Translations under genes and position numbers: made by a program
Assembly (NCBI GenBank): GCA_021835025.1
Contig: JAKBQY010000043.1
Span: forward strand, 1 to 58,041
DNA: 58,041 bases
Source: Thermoplasmata archaeon
GTDB taxonomy: Archaea; Thermoplasmatota; Thermoplasmata; Thermoplasmatales; Thermoplasmataceae
Direction of reading: 5' to 3'
Notes under the pieces: generated by a model
Seen by the model: only the letters and a program-made list of their open reading frames with translations
Told to the model about the DNA's origin: nothing
Databases searched by the model: none
In this document: positions 28,041 to 37,531 of the stretch, piece after piece
Numbering within the stretch: the first letter of the stretch is position 1
How the letters are laid out: the number at the start of each line of letters is the position of its first letter

Positions 28041-29830
28041 TATTCCCCACCAATATCCTCAAAATAAGACCTTATAATTTCACCATAGCTCCATGCCTGA
28101 AGTATGCATCCACTTGGCTCTCCATTTTCCTGGAATAATTCTGGTATTTTATCCATTTTATAGACCTTATCAAAATATTTCTTGAGTTTTGATTTATCAT
28201 TTCCGGACTTAACCGATGCCGATATATATGGCCCTATAAGCCACGGCCATATGGCACCATTGTGATACGCCTTATCCCTGTGAAATCTATCACCCTCATA
28301 AACAGGTATATAATTTTCGTCCTTTTTTGACAATGACCTTAAACCGTAAGGTGTTAACAAAAGTTCATCTACAGTTTTTTTATACCTGTTGAAATTCTTC
28401 ATAATATTGAATGGCAGCGAAAAGGACAACAGAAAATTTGGCCTTAAGGAGTAATCATCCGGCAAAACATCATATATTTTATCACCCCTAAAAAATTCCG
28501 ATTCGAAATTTTTCTCAAGTCCTTTAATTATTTCCTTATATATTCCCTGAATACCCATGTCCAATTTTTCTGAAAAGAATTCATATGTTTTCAGTGCATT
28601 GTACCATAATGCATTGATTTCAATCGGTTTTCCCGTTCTCGGGGTGAAAATAATATCATTGTATTTTGCATCCATCCATGTTAACTGCCCCTTTTTTGTT
28701 ATAACCATATAATTATCAAGCCCATAATATTCATTTCCATTTATATATGCATCAAGTATTTTTTTTATATCTGGCATCATATAATCCACTGTATCTATAT
28801 CGCCGGAATATTCATAGTATTTGTAAACTGCATATATGAACCACAGTGAAACATCAGCGGAATCATAATCAAGGTTCATTGTTTTTGGAACTATACCATT
28901 TCTTATATTTTTCATGTAATTCAGTAAAATGTTTTTTGCAAAATCAAATTTTTTTGGAATTAATGCAAGTCCCGGCATGGAAATAAATGTATCCCTTCCC
29001 CACGCACCAAACCAGTAATATCCAGCAATAAAATTATCATCCGTAAAAAATACAGTTGAATCCTTTTCCATTTTTTTAATGTATTTATTATTCGATACAG
29101 GTTTTATCATGGAGGCTTTATATTTTTTCAATAAAGAATCAAACGTTTCCGAATTTTTAAAACCATTTTCCGAATGTATAACAATTTCTATGGATTTTTC
29201 TGGCTTTATATCAAAATGCCCTGGAAGATATAAATCTTCAACATAATTTGATCCCCTTTTCATGTCCACAGGATATTGAAAATTGTAATACCACAGATCA
29301 TCCTTTATAAAATTCCCATTTTCTGATATATATAGGTCCTGATTGTTTGCAGAGAATTTGTAGAATTCATTCATTTTAAAATAATCAAAGTGGACATAAC
29401 CCTTTCTTGTAATGTCATTATAATTTCTGAAGCTTAAAAGTGGGTAGAGTTTTATTGAATCGGGAATATAATTGAAATCGTATTTTATAATTAATAAATC
29501 CCTGTTTGGATCAAGAACTATCCGTTTTATAAGTTGAAAGCCATTGTATTGGTACGTAAACTCTGGTGCGGGATTGTTTTTATAATTTATTAAATAATTC
29601 CTTCCTTCCGGATATATTGTTCCTGGATAATAATTAGAATCAAGGTTTATTTTATTTCCATTTATTTCAATTTCCTCAAAAAACTTTGATAATAAAACCA
29701 TTCTATCATAGCTATTAGATACATTCTTTACAAATATGCCATGATATGTTCTCAAATTTGCAAAGGATATGGATGAAGAGGAATATGTTGCATTTCTGTT
29801 GGAAATAATCCATTCGGCATCAAAATTCAT
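28040..29830 (-). CDS. Glycogen debranching enzyme (amylo-alpha-1,6-glucosidase, GH133)
   Basis: A 597-residue protein when started at 29830: MNFDAEWIISNRNATYSSSS, then ISFANLRTYHGIFVKN, which is the expected family N-terminus. The reading frame is open to 30160, but that extension would run through the promoter and start of the divergent dipeptidase gene. The catalytic (alpha/alpha)6 domain shows FGAWGRDTFISMPGLAL and a later HNGAIWPWLIGPY. It removes alpha-1,6 branches from glycogen. First gene of the operon with GT4 and GH57; TATA-like AATTATATAAT lies about 25 nt upstream. Confidence 0.92.
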   Translation of the reverse strand: MNFDAEWIISNRNATYSSSSISFANLRTYHGIFVKNVSNSYDRMVLLSKFFEEIEINGNKINLDSNYYPGTIYPEGRNYLINYKNNPAPEFTYQYNGFQLIKRIVLDPNRDLLIIKYDFNYIPDSIKLYPLLSFRNYNDITRKGYVHFDYFKMNEFYKFSANNQDLYISENGNFIKDDLWYYNFQYPVDMKRGSNYVEDLYLPGHFDIKPEKSIEIVIHSENGFKNSETFDSLLKKYKASMIKPVSNNKYIKKMEKDSTVFFTDDNFIAGYYWFGAWGRDTFISMPGLALIPKKFDFAKNILLNYMKNIRNGIVPKTMNLDYDSADVSLWFIYAVYKYYEYSGDIDTVDYMMPDIKKILDAYINGNEYYGLDNYMVITKKGQLTWMDAKYNDIIFTPRTGKPIEINALWYNALKTYEFFSEKLDMGIQGIYKEIIKGLEKNFESEFFRGDKIYDVLPDDYSLRPNFLLSFSLPFNIMKNFNRYKKTVDELLLTPYGLRSLSKKDENYIPVYEGDRFHRDKAYHNGAIWPWLIGPYISASVKSGNDKSKLKKYFDKVYKMDKIPELFQENGEPSGCILQAWSYGEIIRSYFEDIGGE

Positions 29831-29921
29831 TACTATATAAATATTAACGATTATATAATTATTTCCTGTTATGTCGGTATTTTCCGTAAAACTTTTAATA
29901 ACTATTATACCTTTATAATAT

Positions 29922-30845
29922 ATGGAATTTGTAGATATGCATGAGGATATTGCATTTAGTTCAATGAGGGAGGACATTATAGATAAATCAGGCCAATCAA
30001 GCATCAATAAATTATTAACGTTTGATAGAGCGACAGTATTTTCTGTTATTTTCCCACATATAGTTTCATTGAATGAAAAACCCTCCATTTTAAGTGAAAA
30101 ATATGGATTCAAGCAAGAAGCAACATATCCAAAATTCGGCATAATGATGGACCAGTTCAAATTCTACCATTTTCTGGAAAGAAATTACAATGTAAGGATA
30201 ATCAAGAATTTCGATGATATAAAAAGTGGCTTGAATTTTTTGATATCCATGGAGGGCACGGACGTTCTGGATCAGCCAGATGACCTGTACATATTGAAAG
30301 ACCTTGGCCTGAGGGCTCTTGGATTGACATGGAATTATGATACAAAATTTGCAGCATCATGCATGTCAAAAAAGGATTATGGCTTAACAGGTTTCGGTGA
30401 AGAATTAATCGATATAGCAGATAAAAACCATATAATTATAGATACCGCCCACGCCAGCAAAAAAACCATAATTGAAGCATGCAGTGTTTCAAAAAATCCC
30501 ATAATAAATTCACATTCAAACGTTTCAAAATTGAAGAACCACATAAGGAATCTGGACGATGAGGAAATAAAGTCAATAGTTGATACCGATGGAATTATCG
30601 GCATAACCGCAATAACAACAACACTTGAAAAACAGGATATATCAGCAATAATAGACAATATTAACTATCTTGGGGATAACTATGGATGGAGGCATGTGGG
30701 AATCGGAACAGATTTTCTTGGAATAAACTCTGTGCCACAGGGTTTTGAAAACATTGAAAAACTTGAATATTTAAAAGGCAATCTCGGCCATTATGAGGAT
30801 GTATTTTATAAAAATGCCTATAGAATCATGAAAAAAGTTCTATAA
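29922..30845 (+). CDS. Membrane dipeptidase (peptidase M19)
   Basis: A 307-residue TIM-barrel metallopeptidase of the renal dipeptidase family. Zinc-binding segments are FVDMHEDIAF (about 3-12), ISMEGTDVLD (bridging Glu), IIDTAHAS and PIINSHSNVS, and the active-site Asp region is HVGIGTDFLG. M19 enzymes cleave dipeptides, including D-residue ones. Divergent from the glycogen operon with 91 nt between the starts; TTTTAATAAC about 28 nt upstream is a candidate promoter. Confidence 0.93.
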   Translation: MEFVDMHEDIAFSSMREDIIDKSGQSSINKLLTFDRATVFSVIFPHIVSLNEKPSILSEKYGFKQEATYPKFGIMMDQFKFYHFLERNYNVRIIKNFDDIKSGLNFLISMEGTDVLDQPDDLYILKDLGLRALGLTWNYDTKFAASCMSKKDYGLTGFGEELIDIADKNHIIIDTAHASKKTIIEACSVSKNPIINSHSNVSKLKNHIRNLDDEEIKSIVDTDGIIGITAITTTLEKQDISAIIDNINYLGDNYGWRHVGIGTDFLGINSVPQGFENIEKLEYLKGNLGHYEDVFYKNAYRIMKKVL

Positions 30846-30915
30846 AAATTATTTCATATTTTTTATTGTATTATGCCTGTTCATTTCGAATTTTTGTAAT
30901 TTATATATGGCTTAT

Positions 30916-31290
30916 CTATTTTTGGCTATTGTCTGGAGAGTTTATTTTAATTATTTTTCCCTTGACCTTATTCACATCATATCTTTTATTCAATTCATCC
31001 ATTTTATTTTTATATGCTTCTTCCAGGTCAAAATTCATCTGATCCGCTATTGCCAGGCATGAAAACAATATATCGGAAACTTCATTCTTTATTTTATCTT
31101 CGATTTTCCTGTTTCCATGATTGGTGATTTCCTCCTCAAATTTTTTGTCCTTCCAGAGGAATATTTCCATCAATTCAGCCGATTCCACAGATGCATTCAT
31201 CGACAGATCCTTTAGTGTTTGAAATTTTCTCCAATCACGGTCATCTATGAACTTTTTGGCAATTTTCTGCAAATCCTTTAAATCCGACAT
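30916..31290 (-). CDS. MazG-like nucleotide pyrophosphohydrolase
   Basis: A 124-residue all-alpha NTP pyrophosphatase of the MazG/RS21-C6 type. The metal-binding EExxE-like helix is visible in VESAELMEIFLWKDKKFEEE (about 36-55), with the second motif EVSDILFSCLAIAD (about 86-99). Single-domain members clean up non-canonical (d)NTPs such as dCTP analogues. It is a monocistronic gene between the dipeptidase and merA. Confidence 0.85.
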   Translation of the reverse strand: MSDLKDLQKIAKKFIDDRDWRKFQTLKDLSMNASVESAELMEIFLWKDKKFEEEITNHGNRKIEDKIKNEVSDILFSCLAIADQMNFDLEEAYKNKMDELNKRYDVNKVKGKIIKINSPDNSQK

Positions 31291-31348
31291 ATTTACAAAT
31301 ATAGTAAAGGGTAAAAAGTATTTTTATATACATAATTTAGAATAAAAA

Positions 31349-32764
31349 TTATTCCATGCAACAACTCATTTTGGATACATTCCTGTAAAATGACTGTGCT
31401 GTTAGTTTTATGCCCTCGGCAACTGTTGGAAATATGTGTGTGCTATTTATAATATCTAAGTAAGTTAAATTGTTCTTTATTGCATTCACACCCTCAATTA
31501 TGAATTCAGCTGCATAGGGAGATAGAACATGCACTCCAACTATTTTTTCAGTTTTTTCATCTATAACAATCTTGAACATGCCGCAATTTTCCCTTAATAA
31601 TCTGGCTTTTGGCACAAAATTCAATGGTATTGTCCTGCTCATTGACTTTCCAAATTTTTCATTGTATTCCTTTTCTGTGTATCCAACAGAGGCAAGTTGG
31701 GGTTCTGTGAAAATTGATATGGGTATTTCTTGCAAGTTTATTTTTTTTGATCCGTTTTCATATAAATTTGATGCTATTGTTGCTCCTTCCCTTGCCGCCA
31801 AAGTTTCAAGTTTATATTTCCTATGGACAACATCGCCCGCCGCATAAATCAATGGATTAGATGTTTGTAATTTATCATTCACTGTTATTCCCTCTTCAGA
31901 ATATTTTATACCTGCCTTTTCAAGTCCCAAATTATCAATATTTGGCGTTCTTCCTGAAGTCATTAAAATTTCATCCACTTCTATTTTTTCTGTTTCATTG
32001 CCATGCAATGTTTCTATGATTTTTTTATTTCCTTTTTTATATACTTTTTTCACTTTCCTTTTTAGCAAAAATTGTATACCCTCTTCGCCAAGTGCTTTTA
32101 TAAGTTCATTTCCAAGTTCATTTTCAATTCCCTTAACTATAGTTTCATGCTCTTTTATAATGGCGACGTGGCTCCCAAGCCTCTGAAATGCCTGGCCCAA
32201 TTCAAGGCCGGCAAATCCACCACCGATAATACCAAGGCTTTCAGGCATATAATTCAATGACCATACAGTATCACTGGTTAAATATCCTGTTTCCCTCAAG
32301 CCATTTATATCGGGAATTTTGGTTTTTGAACCCGTTGCTATTATAAAGTTATAACCGCTCATTTCCTCACCGGAATCAATTTTCACCGTATCATTTGAAA
32401 TAAATGAGGATTTTCCATCAAATACCTCTATATTTTCATAAGATTTTAATACATTTATATATTTATTTTCCCTTTCATTGTTCACTACTTCCCTTAATGA
32501 GTTCATTAGCTTTTTAAAATCTATTGAAGGCTCTATAGATTTTATTCCAGGATATTTTGGATACCTTTGATTCTGTGCAACTTTAGCTGCTTCTATCAAA
32601 TATTTTGAAGGGACGCATCCGACATTGACACAAGTGCCTCCAAGATATCCATAGCCTATCATTGCTATCTTTGCCTGATGCATGGTTATTTCACTTGCCT
32701 TTATTGCCGCCGAAAATGCCGCCGATCCCCTTCCAATAATAACAAGGTCAAAATTTTTAACCAT
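31349..32764 (-). CDS. merA: Mercuric reductase
   Basis: A 471-residue FAD/NAD(P) disulfide oxidoreductase. The redox pair is Cys45/Cys50 in GGTCVNVGCVPSKYL, and the protein ends MSCCME: the vicinal C-terminal cysteines (468-469) that deliver Hg(II) to the active site and separate MerA from dihydrolipoamide dehydrogenase. A GGFAGLELGQAF NAD site and the dimer interface THIFPTVAEG are present. It reduces Hg(II) to volatile Hg(0) in the cytoplasm. No N-terminal HMA domain is fused; a separate HMA protein is encoded 10 nt upstream. Confidence 0.93.
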   Translation of the reverse strand: MVKNFDLVIIGRGSAAFSAAIKASEITMHQAKIAMIGYGYLGGTCVNVGCVPSKYLIEAAKVAQNQRYPKYPGIKSIEPSIDFKKLMNSLREVVNNERENKYINVLKSYENIEVFDGKSSFISNDTVKIDSGEEMSGYNFIIATGSKTKIPDINGLRETGYLTSDTVWSLNYMPESLGIIGGGFAGLELGQAFQRLGSHVAIIKEHETIVKGIENELGNELIKALGEEGIQFLLKRKVKKVYKKGNKKIIETLHGNETEKIEVDEILMTSGRTPNIDNLGLEKAGIKYSEEGITVNDKLQTSNPLIYAAGDVVHRKYKLETLAAREGATIASNLYENGSKKINLQEIPISIFTEPQLASVGYTEKEYNEKFGKSMSRTIPLNFVPKARLLRENCGMFKIVIDEKTEKIVGVHVLSPYAAEFIIEGVNAIKNNLTYLDIINSTHIFPTVAEGIKLTAQSFYRNVSKMSCCME

Positions 32765-32774
32765 TTTAATTGCC

Positions 32775-33020
32775 TTATTCCACCTTTCTTATCTGTGCCT
32801 TATAGCGTGATTTTTCTCCAAATACCGGTATTTTTGCAATATCCTCTGGAGATATTTTTACATCGTCTATTTTTAATATTGCCATACCATCATCCAACGA
32901 TAATGACACCTCTTCTCCCCCGGCATTTTTCAATCCCTCACTGACTGTTTTTACGCAATCATTGCATGTCATTCCAAAAATTCTTAAAGTTACCTTTTTT
33001 TCCATAACAGATGATTTCAT
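32775..33020 (-). CDS. Heavy-metal-associated (HMA) domain protein, MerP/CopZ-like
   Basis: An 81-residue protein consisting of one HMA domain with the metal-binding motif GMTCNDCVK (Cys19/Cys22). It lacks a signal peptide, so it should act in the cytoplasm, presumably passing Hg(II) to MerA, the next gene in the operon. An alternative start is Met6. A similar stand-alone HMA gene beside merA is known in other archaea and replaces the NmerA domain. Confidence 0.88.
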   Translation of the reverse strand: MKSSVMEKKVTLRIFGMTCNDCVKTVSEGLKNAGGEEVSLSLDDGMAILKIDDVKISPEDIAKIPVFGEKSRYKAQIRKVE

Positions 33021-33114
33021 GAAGTTATATAAATTAAAAAGTAAAAAAATTTTTACCTTATGAATAAAAATGTTTATAAAATATATAAAAATATAATTAA
33101 CAATGGTGATTTTT

Positions 33115-33471
33115 ATGGTTTATAGAGAGGAAACAAGGATAAAAAATAAAAATGAAATATGCATGGTAAAATTCAATGATGAAATTATATGTGTTGATCC
33201 AGCAATACCGTTAATGGCTATTCTGGGTAAAAAATATTCTATGTTGATTTTATCAGTACTTGAGCAAAATAATATAAAAAGGAATTTTAATGAAATTTTA
33301 AAGCATATACCCTATTCAAGCACAACAATAATATCCAAAAGATTGAAGGATCTTGAATATTTAAATTTAATAAAAAAAATTAATTCTACTGATGGAATTT
33401 ATTATAATTTAACGGATTATGGAAGTAAAATTATAAAATCCCTATATGGTTTTTTTAAGGCAGTTGAATAA
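33115..33471 (+). CDS. HxlR-type winged-helix regulator divergent from mer operon
   Basis: A 118-residue winged-helix protein: PLMAILGKKYSMLILSVL, FNEILKHIPYSSTTIISKRL, then DLEYLNLIKK, the HxlR pattern of helix, recognition helix and wing. Two cysteines near the N-terminus (NEICMVKF and EIICVDPA) could sense thiophilic metal. Divergent from the merP-like/merA operon, it is the likely mercury-responsive regulator, by context. ATG 33115 has GGTGAT 4 nt upstream; ATG 33103, in frame, is the alternative and would suit a leaderless transcript. Confidence 0.82.
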   Translation: MVYREETRIKNKNEICMVKFNDEIICVDPAIPLMAILGKKYSMLILSVLEQNNIKRNFNEILKHIPYSSTTIISKRLKDLEYLNLIKKINSTDGIYYNLTDYGSKIIKSLYGFFKAVE

Positions 33472-33684
33472 ATTTACCATTAAAGGTTCTCTTTCAAATC
33501 TAAATTGCATCTTTATGGATATTATATCGGTACCGATAATATTAATTTTTTATTTTCTCCATGGTGATGCAGGATATGAAATAAATAAATTATTGTTTAA
33601 ATTATGCCTATAATTTTATAATAACTTAAAAAATATTGTGTAGTAAATAAAAAAAGTCTTTTTAATGAAGACTTTATACATATT

Positions 33685-34059
33685 ATGATAAAAATGGTAA
33701 ATATTGTGAAAATTGCAAAAATGGATGATGAAAAAAGAAAGAAAGAAATGACTGGTATTTTAATGGATTTATTAAAAGAAAAGTCAGAAAAAACTCAGAA
33801 AGAACTTGAAAAATTAATCACAGAAATGAAGAACGTAACGGATGATGAATATTTGAACCTCTGTTTAACAAATATGCTAATTGCAAATACACTGGACGAC
33901 GAAAATGTAAAAAATTTCCTTGCATTAAGATTAAAAGCAAACTCAGAAATGCCCGATAATATAAAAAGCAGGGACATGAAGATGATAGAATCTGCAATGG
34001 CCAAATCTCCTGAAAATGTAAGGGCAAGGTTATCATCACTTATGCCAAAGAATCAATAA
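33685..34059 (+). CDS. Conserved-looking soluble helical protein, unknown function
   Basis: A 124-residue, charged, predicted all-helical protein. No known family is recognised. The N-terminal half (KRKKEMTGILMDLLKEKSEK) is strongly amphipathic, the middle DDEYLNLCLTNMLIANTLDD has the only cysteine, and the C-terminus reads NVRARLSSLMPKNQ. A TATA-like CTTTATAC at 33672-33679 precedes it. ATG 33685 and ATG 33694 are both possible starts. No operon partner: the downstream side is IS debris. Codon use is like that of neighbouring core genes, so it is probably a real lineage-specific gene. Confidence 0.65.
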   Translation: MIKMVNIVKIAKMDDEKRKKEMTGILMDLLKEKSEKTQKELEKLITEMKNVTDDEYLNLCLTNMLIANTLDDENVKNFLALRLKANSEMPDNIKSRDMKMIESAMAKSPENVRARLSSLMPKNQ

Positions 34060-34075
34060 AAAAATACTTCTGATT

Positions 34076-34482
34076 TTTTCTATTAGCCCCGAAATATAAC
34101 CATCCCACTAACTATTTCTTGAGTTGAATGGAATTTCTTTGTTTTATTCAAAAAAAATGTCCAGTTTTGCTATACTTTTATTTTTATTTTCCGTTTTTCT
34201 TTTTTATTAAAATTTACTGGAGCTTACGTTATCCTTACATGTTTTTTTAATGAAATTAATGTGCTAAGATTGTATGCAAGGCACATGAAGGTTGCCTTTA
34301 CCCTATTCTTCTTTATTACTGAATATGGCCTTCCACCTTTCTCGGTATTCATTATCATATAAATTGTTAAATAAAGGCCTGAAAGATTCCCAGTCTATTA
34401 AATTTCCCATTTCATAGAGTTTATAACCAAACCTTGGCAACTGGTTATATCTCTCACGGATACCGTAGTTTACTAAATCCAT
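34076..34482 (-). pseudogene. IS5-like transposase remnant with internal deletion
   Basis: The minus strand from ATG 34482 reads MDLVNYGIRERYNQLPRFGY, then KLYEMGNLIDWESFRPLFNN, a typical N-terminus of IS5-type transposases. After a deletion and frameshift, the C-terminal block MCLAYNLSTLISLKKHVRIT ends at the stop near 34224. An IS end with TTTTTCTATTAGCCCC lies near 34076. The same end and C-terminal block recur at 38463-38670. The remaining gap up to 34726 is AT-rich and holds only the promoter of the next gene. Confidence 0.75.
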
Positions 34483-34726
34483 ATATATCTATAGAACAAT
34501 TGTTTATAAATATTTTTATTGCAAAACCAGTATTTCAAGTACCCTTCAATAGAATCATAATCAAAATTTAGTAAAAATTTTAAAAATTGGAAATTAGGAG
34601 AAGGTTCATAGAAATATTCAATTGAGTTGCATAATCAAATATCAATAATAAAAGTATTGAAGTTTTTATAATTACAGAATATATTCTATAAAAATATTTT
34701 TATTTAAATAGGCATATTACTTTAAT

Positions 34727-36739
34727 GTGAAGCATTTTAATAGAAAACTACAAAAATTAATTTCAATATTTGTAATTTTATTGATGATTTTATTATTTTT
34801 CAATATAAGAACAAATGGCAATTATCCCCATAACAATATAGCTAATAATAAAATGGTTCCAAATGATTCTTATTTTAACTTAAATAATTCAAATGTTTAC
34901 ATAAAATATTATGTATTTTCTATTAAAAACAATACACTCCATGAACAGAACCTAAAATTATTTAATATATATAAAAATAAAGATGGAATAAACAAAATAT
35001 ATGGAAATAACAACATCACAATAGATGAAAAATATATAATAAAAAACAATTCAATAAATTCAATTGCATATTTAACAGGAAATATAAATATGCATTACAT
35101 TGTTTATTTTACTGCAATTACATTCAACCATAATAAAGGAAGATATAATTCTTATGAAGAATTGAATAATAGCATTGTTGACTTCGGAAAATTAAGTGTT
35201 ATCTCAAACAATAAGAATTCATTTTTAATATCAAATAATAAATCCAAGGAGGTTATAATACCATACAATGTATATTTATCAAAGCATAGTATTTACAAAA
35301 TTGATCCTTTAATAAAACCAATGAGGATTCCAATAAACTTTGATGATACATGGTCAGTATCTGGATATACAAAAGCACCCGGAAATGCTTTATATAAAAA
35401 AAATACAAATCTATGTGCATATGTAACATCATTCAGCGAATCTCCATCGAATATTGGGGGATCAAGTGCATGTTTTATTGTAAGCAATAAAACCAGATCA
35501 GAGAATATACATTCATTCACAATAGATGGAACGGGCAAATTCTCATACACATGGAATGATAATTTAAAGGGTAAATTAACATTCAAAGTTAAATACTTAT
35601 CACAGGCAACAAGTGCACCTTCAAGCTCATATTCGTATTTTGGAAATTCAAAAATAGATTCTGGAAAATATTTATCTTATATGGGATATGATGGCAACAA
35701 TGTAATATATTTATCAAATATACCAATATCAACAAACGCTTATTATGGCTCGATAAATCTTGGCCATTCAAATGCAAGTGTTAATAAGTGTGGCAATGCC
35801 CTGAATTTCCAGAAGGATAGCTCATTAATAGATGTGAGTTACTGTGAAGGTAAAATTACAAATCAACCAGCTATATGTATACACCTTGTATCAATGGGTG
35901 CATCTAATTATGTTGAGTTATCATCTCCAGATGGTGGATGTCAATTTTATACGGCTGATTACCAACATACTGGTCTAACATTGAATGGTGCACCTTCGAA
36001 AGCAAGCACACAGATACAAACAGTGGATAATGGTGGTATAAACGTAACTGGCCCAAATTATAAAGGTACAACTAAAGAATCTGCTATGATAAGCTTAGGA
36101 ATAAACCTTCTTTCATTATTACCATATGCTGGATATGTTGCATCTTCTTATTCTACATATTGCAATTTATATGATACAACAGGTGTAAACCAGAATGCTA
36201 TATCAAACCACGGTGCTGGAACAGTGTACCAGAATTTTGAAGTAGATGGAGGTAGTATGAGTATGGATAGTGGAGGAAAAAATGTTTTTGGTAATATAGA
36301 GAATATAACAATAAAAATACCACCAAATGAATTAAATCAGGGATTTACAATAAATGCTTTTTCAACTAATTATTATGAATGCGGAGGTATAACTGCAGTT
36401 GTTAAAAGTGCAAACGCAAGTAAAACAATAAATGCAGTTCCAGCTTCTGCATTATATGGAAGTGTGGGAACATCTTATTCCACCGCTGACAGAAATACGA
36501 GTTTGGATTCAACTCTGTATATCAAGGATCTAAATAATGGTACAATATATAAAACCCCTATAGTTAAAGGCCAATATTTATTCTTTGCAAAACCAAATAC
36601 CAATTATGAATTAATGTATTTAAAAAACAATCAGTTAATACCATTTGAATCAAAAAATAGTTCTGGCCCTTATAATTTAACAAATATAGAATCTCCCAAT
36701 GCAGGTAACAGTTCACATATAGATATGTTCTATCGATGA
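34727..36739 (+). CDS. Large secreted surface protein with C-terminal Ig-like module
   Basis: A 670-residue protein with an N-terminal hydrophobic export segment (about 9-28), a long Asn/Ser/Thr-rich extracellular region with many N-x-S/T sites, scattered cysteines, and a hydrophobic stretch (MISLGINLLSLLPYAGYVAS) near residue 457. The last 97 residues, from SALYGSVGTSYS to the end, are identical to the C-terminus of the next protein; GTIYKTPIVKGQYLFFAKP resembles a carboxypeptidase-regulatory/Ig-like beta domain. The start is GTG 34727, with TATA-like TTATTTAAATA about 24 nt upstream (leaderless). No enzyme family recognised; role presumably at the cell envelope. Confidence 0.8.
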   Translation: MKHFNRKLQKLISIFVILLMILLFFNIRTNGNYPHNNIANNKMVPNDSYFNLNNSNVYIKYYVFSIKNNTLHEQNLKLFNIYKNKDGINKIYGNNNITIDEKYIIKNNSINSIAYLTGNINMHYIVYFTAITFNHNKGRYNSYEELNNSIVDFGKLSVISNNKNSFLISNNKSKEVIIPYNVYLSKHSIYKIDPLIKPMRIPINFDDTWSVSGYTKAPGNALYKKNTNLCAYVTSFSESPSNIGGSSACFIVSNKTRSENIHSFTIDGTGKFSYTWNDNLKGKLTFKVKYLSQATSAPSSSYSYFGNSKIDSGKYLSYMGYDGNNVIYLSNIPISTNAYYGSINLGHSNASVNKCGNALNFQKDSSLIDVSYCEGKITNQPAICIHLVSMGASNYVELSSPDGGCQFYTADYQHTGLTLNGAPSKASTQIQTVDNGGINVTGPNYKGTTKESAMISLGINLLSLLPYAGYVASSYSTYCNLYDTTGVNQNAISNHGAGTVYQNFEVDGGSMSMDSGGKNVFGNIENITIKIPPNELNQGFTINAFSTNYYECGGITAVVKSANASKTINAVPASALYGSVGTSYSTADRNTSLDSTLYIKDLNNGTIYKTPIVKGQYLFFAKPNTNYELMYLKNNQLIPFESKNSSGPYNLTNIESPNAGNSSHIDMFYR

Positions 36740-36745
36740 TTTATT

Positions 36746-37525
36746 ATGAAATTAAATATTAAAAACCACAGGATAATAATTTCGATTATTGTAATCATAA
36801 TAGCAGTAATTATAATATCTTCATCCCTATATTTATATCAAAACAAAACAGAAAGATATAATGATGTCCACAGTTATACAATGAAATATTCACATAATTT
36901 AAATGTGCCTGAAAATAATATATCCATAAGTTCATATTCAACACATGGAAATAAGATAAATTATCTGAATACAACAATGGATAATATAACAATATGTGCA
37001 TGTCCAGGATTAACAATAGGATTTACGTTAAATATAAAGGAGAATTATAACAAAAATGTAAAAATATATTACAGTTCAAAATATTATAATATTCCTTTTA
37101 AATGTAATGAATATAAATATAATTTTATCAAAGAACCAATTATGAAGAATAATAAGGGATATTACAATTTCACACTTAAGGTATCGTCAGGAAACCTGTA
37201 TAATGTATTCAAAATAGATACGTATGATTCTTCTGCATTATATGGAAGTGTGGGAACATCTTATTCCACCGCTGACAGAAATACGAGTTTGGATTCAACT
37301 CTGTATATCAAGGATCTAAATAATGGTACAATATATAAAACCCCTATAGTTAAAGGCCAATATTTATTCTTTGCAAAACCAAATACCAATTATGAATTAA
37401 TGTATTTAAAAAACAATCAGTTAATACCATTTGAATCAAAAAATAGTTCTGGCCCTTATAATTTAACAAATATAGAATCTCCCAATGCAGGTAACAGTTC
37501 ACATATAGATATGTTCTATCGATGA
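36746..37525 (+). CDS. Tandem surface protein, paralogue 1
   Basis: A 259-residue protein with an N-terminal membrane anchor or signal (about 8-30, IIISIIVIIIAVIIISSSLY), an extracellular domain with a CAC motif (ITICACPGLTIGF, about 86-98) and a C-terminal Ig-like module of about 97 residues identical to that of the preceding 670-residue protein. The ATG follows GATGATTTATT, a weak SD overlapping the upstream stop; the gap is 6 nt, so it is co-transcribed with the upstream gene. Function unknown. The perfect sequence identity suggests recent duplication or gene conversion. Confidence 0.78.
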   Translation: MKLNIKNHRIIISIIVIIIAVIIISSSLYLYQNKTERYNDVHSYTMKYSHNLNVPENNISISSYSTHGNKINYLNTTMDNITICACPGLTIGFTLNIKENYNKNVKIYYSSKYYNIPFKCNEYKYNFIKEPIMKNNKGYYNFTLKVSSGNLYNVFKIDTYDSSALYGSVGTSYSTADRNTSLDSTLYIKDLNNGTIYKTPIVKGQYLFFAKPNTNYELMYLKNNQLIPFESKNSSGPYNLTNIESPNAGNSSHIDMFYR

Positions 37526-37531
37526 TTTATT

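Noticed and set aside
29831-30160. N-terminal extension of the debranching enzyme to 30160 (706 residues)
   Set aside because: It would overlap the divergent dipeptidase start and promoter; the family N-terminus (EWI-SNRNATYSSSS, YHG) starts at 29830.
33061-33102. Palindromic operator in the mer promoter region
   Set aside because: Only weak AT-rich symmetry; not distinguishable from background.
34727-36739. Thermopsin (A5) or subtilase-type protease call for the 670-residue surface protein
   Set aside because: No catalytic motif of either family could be found.
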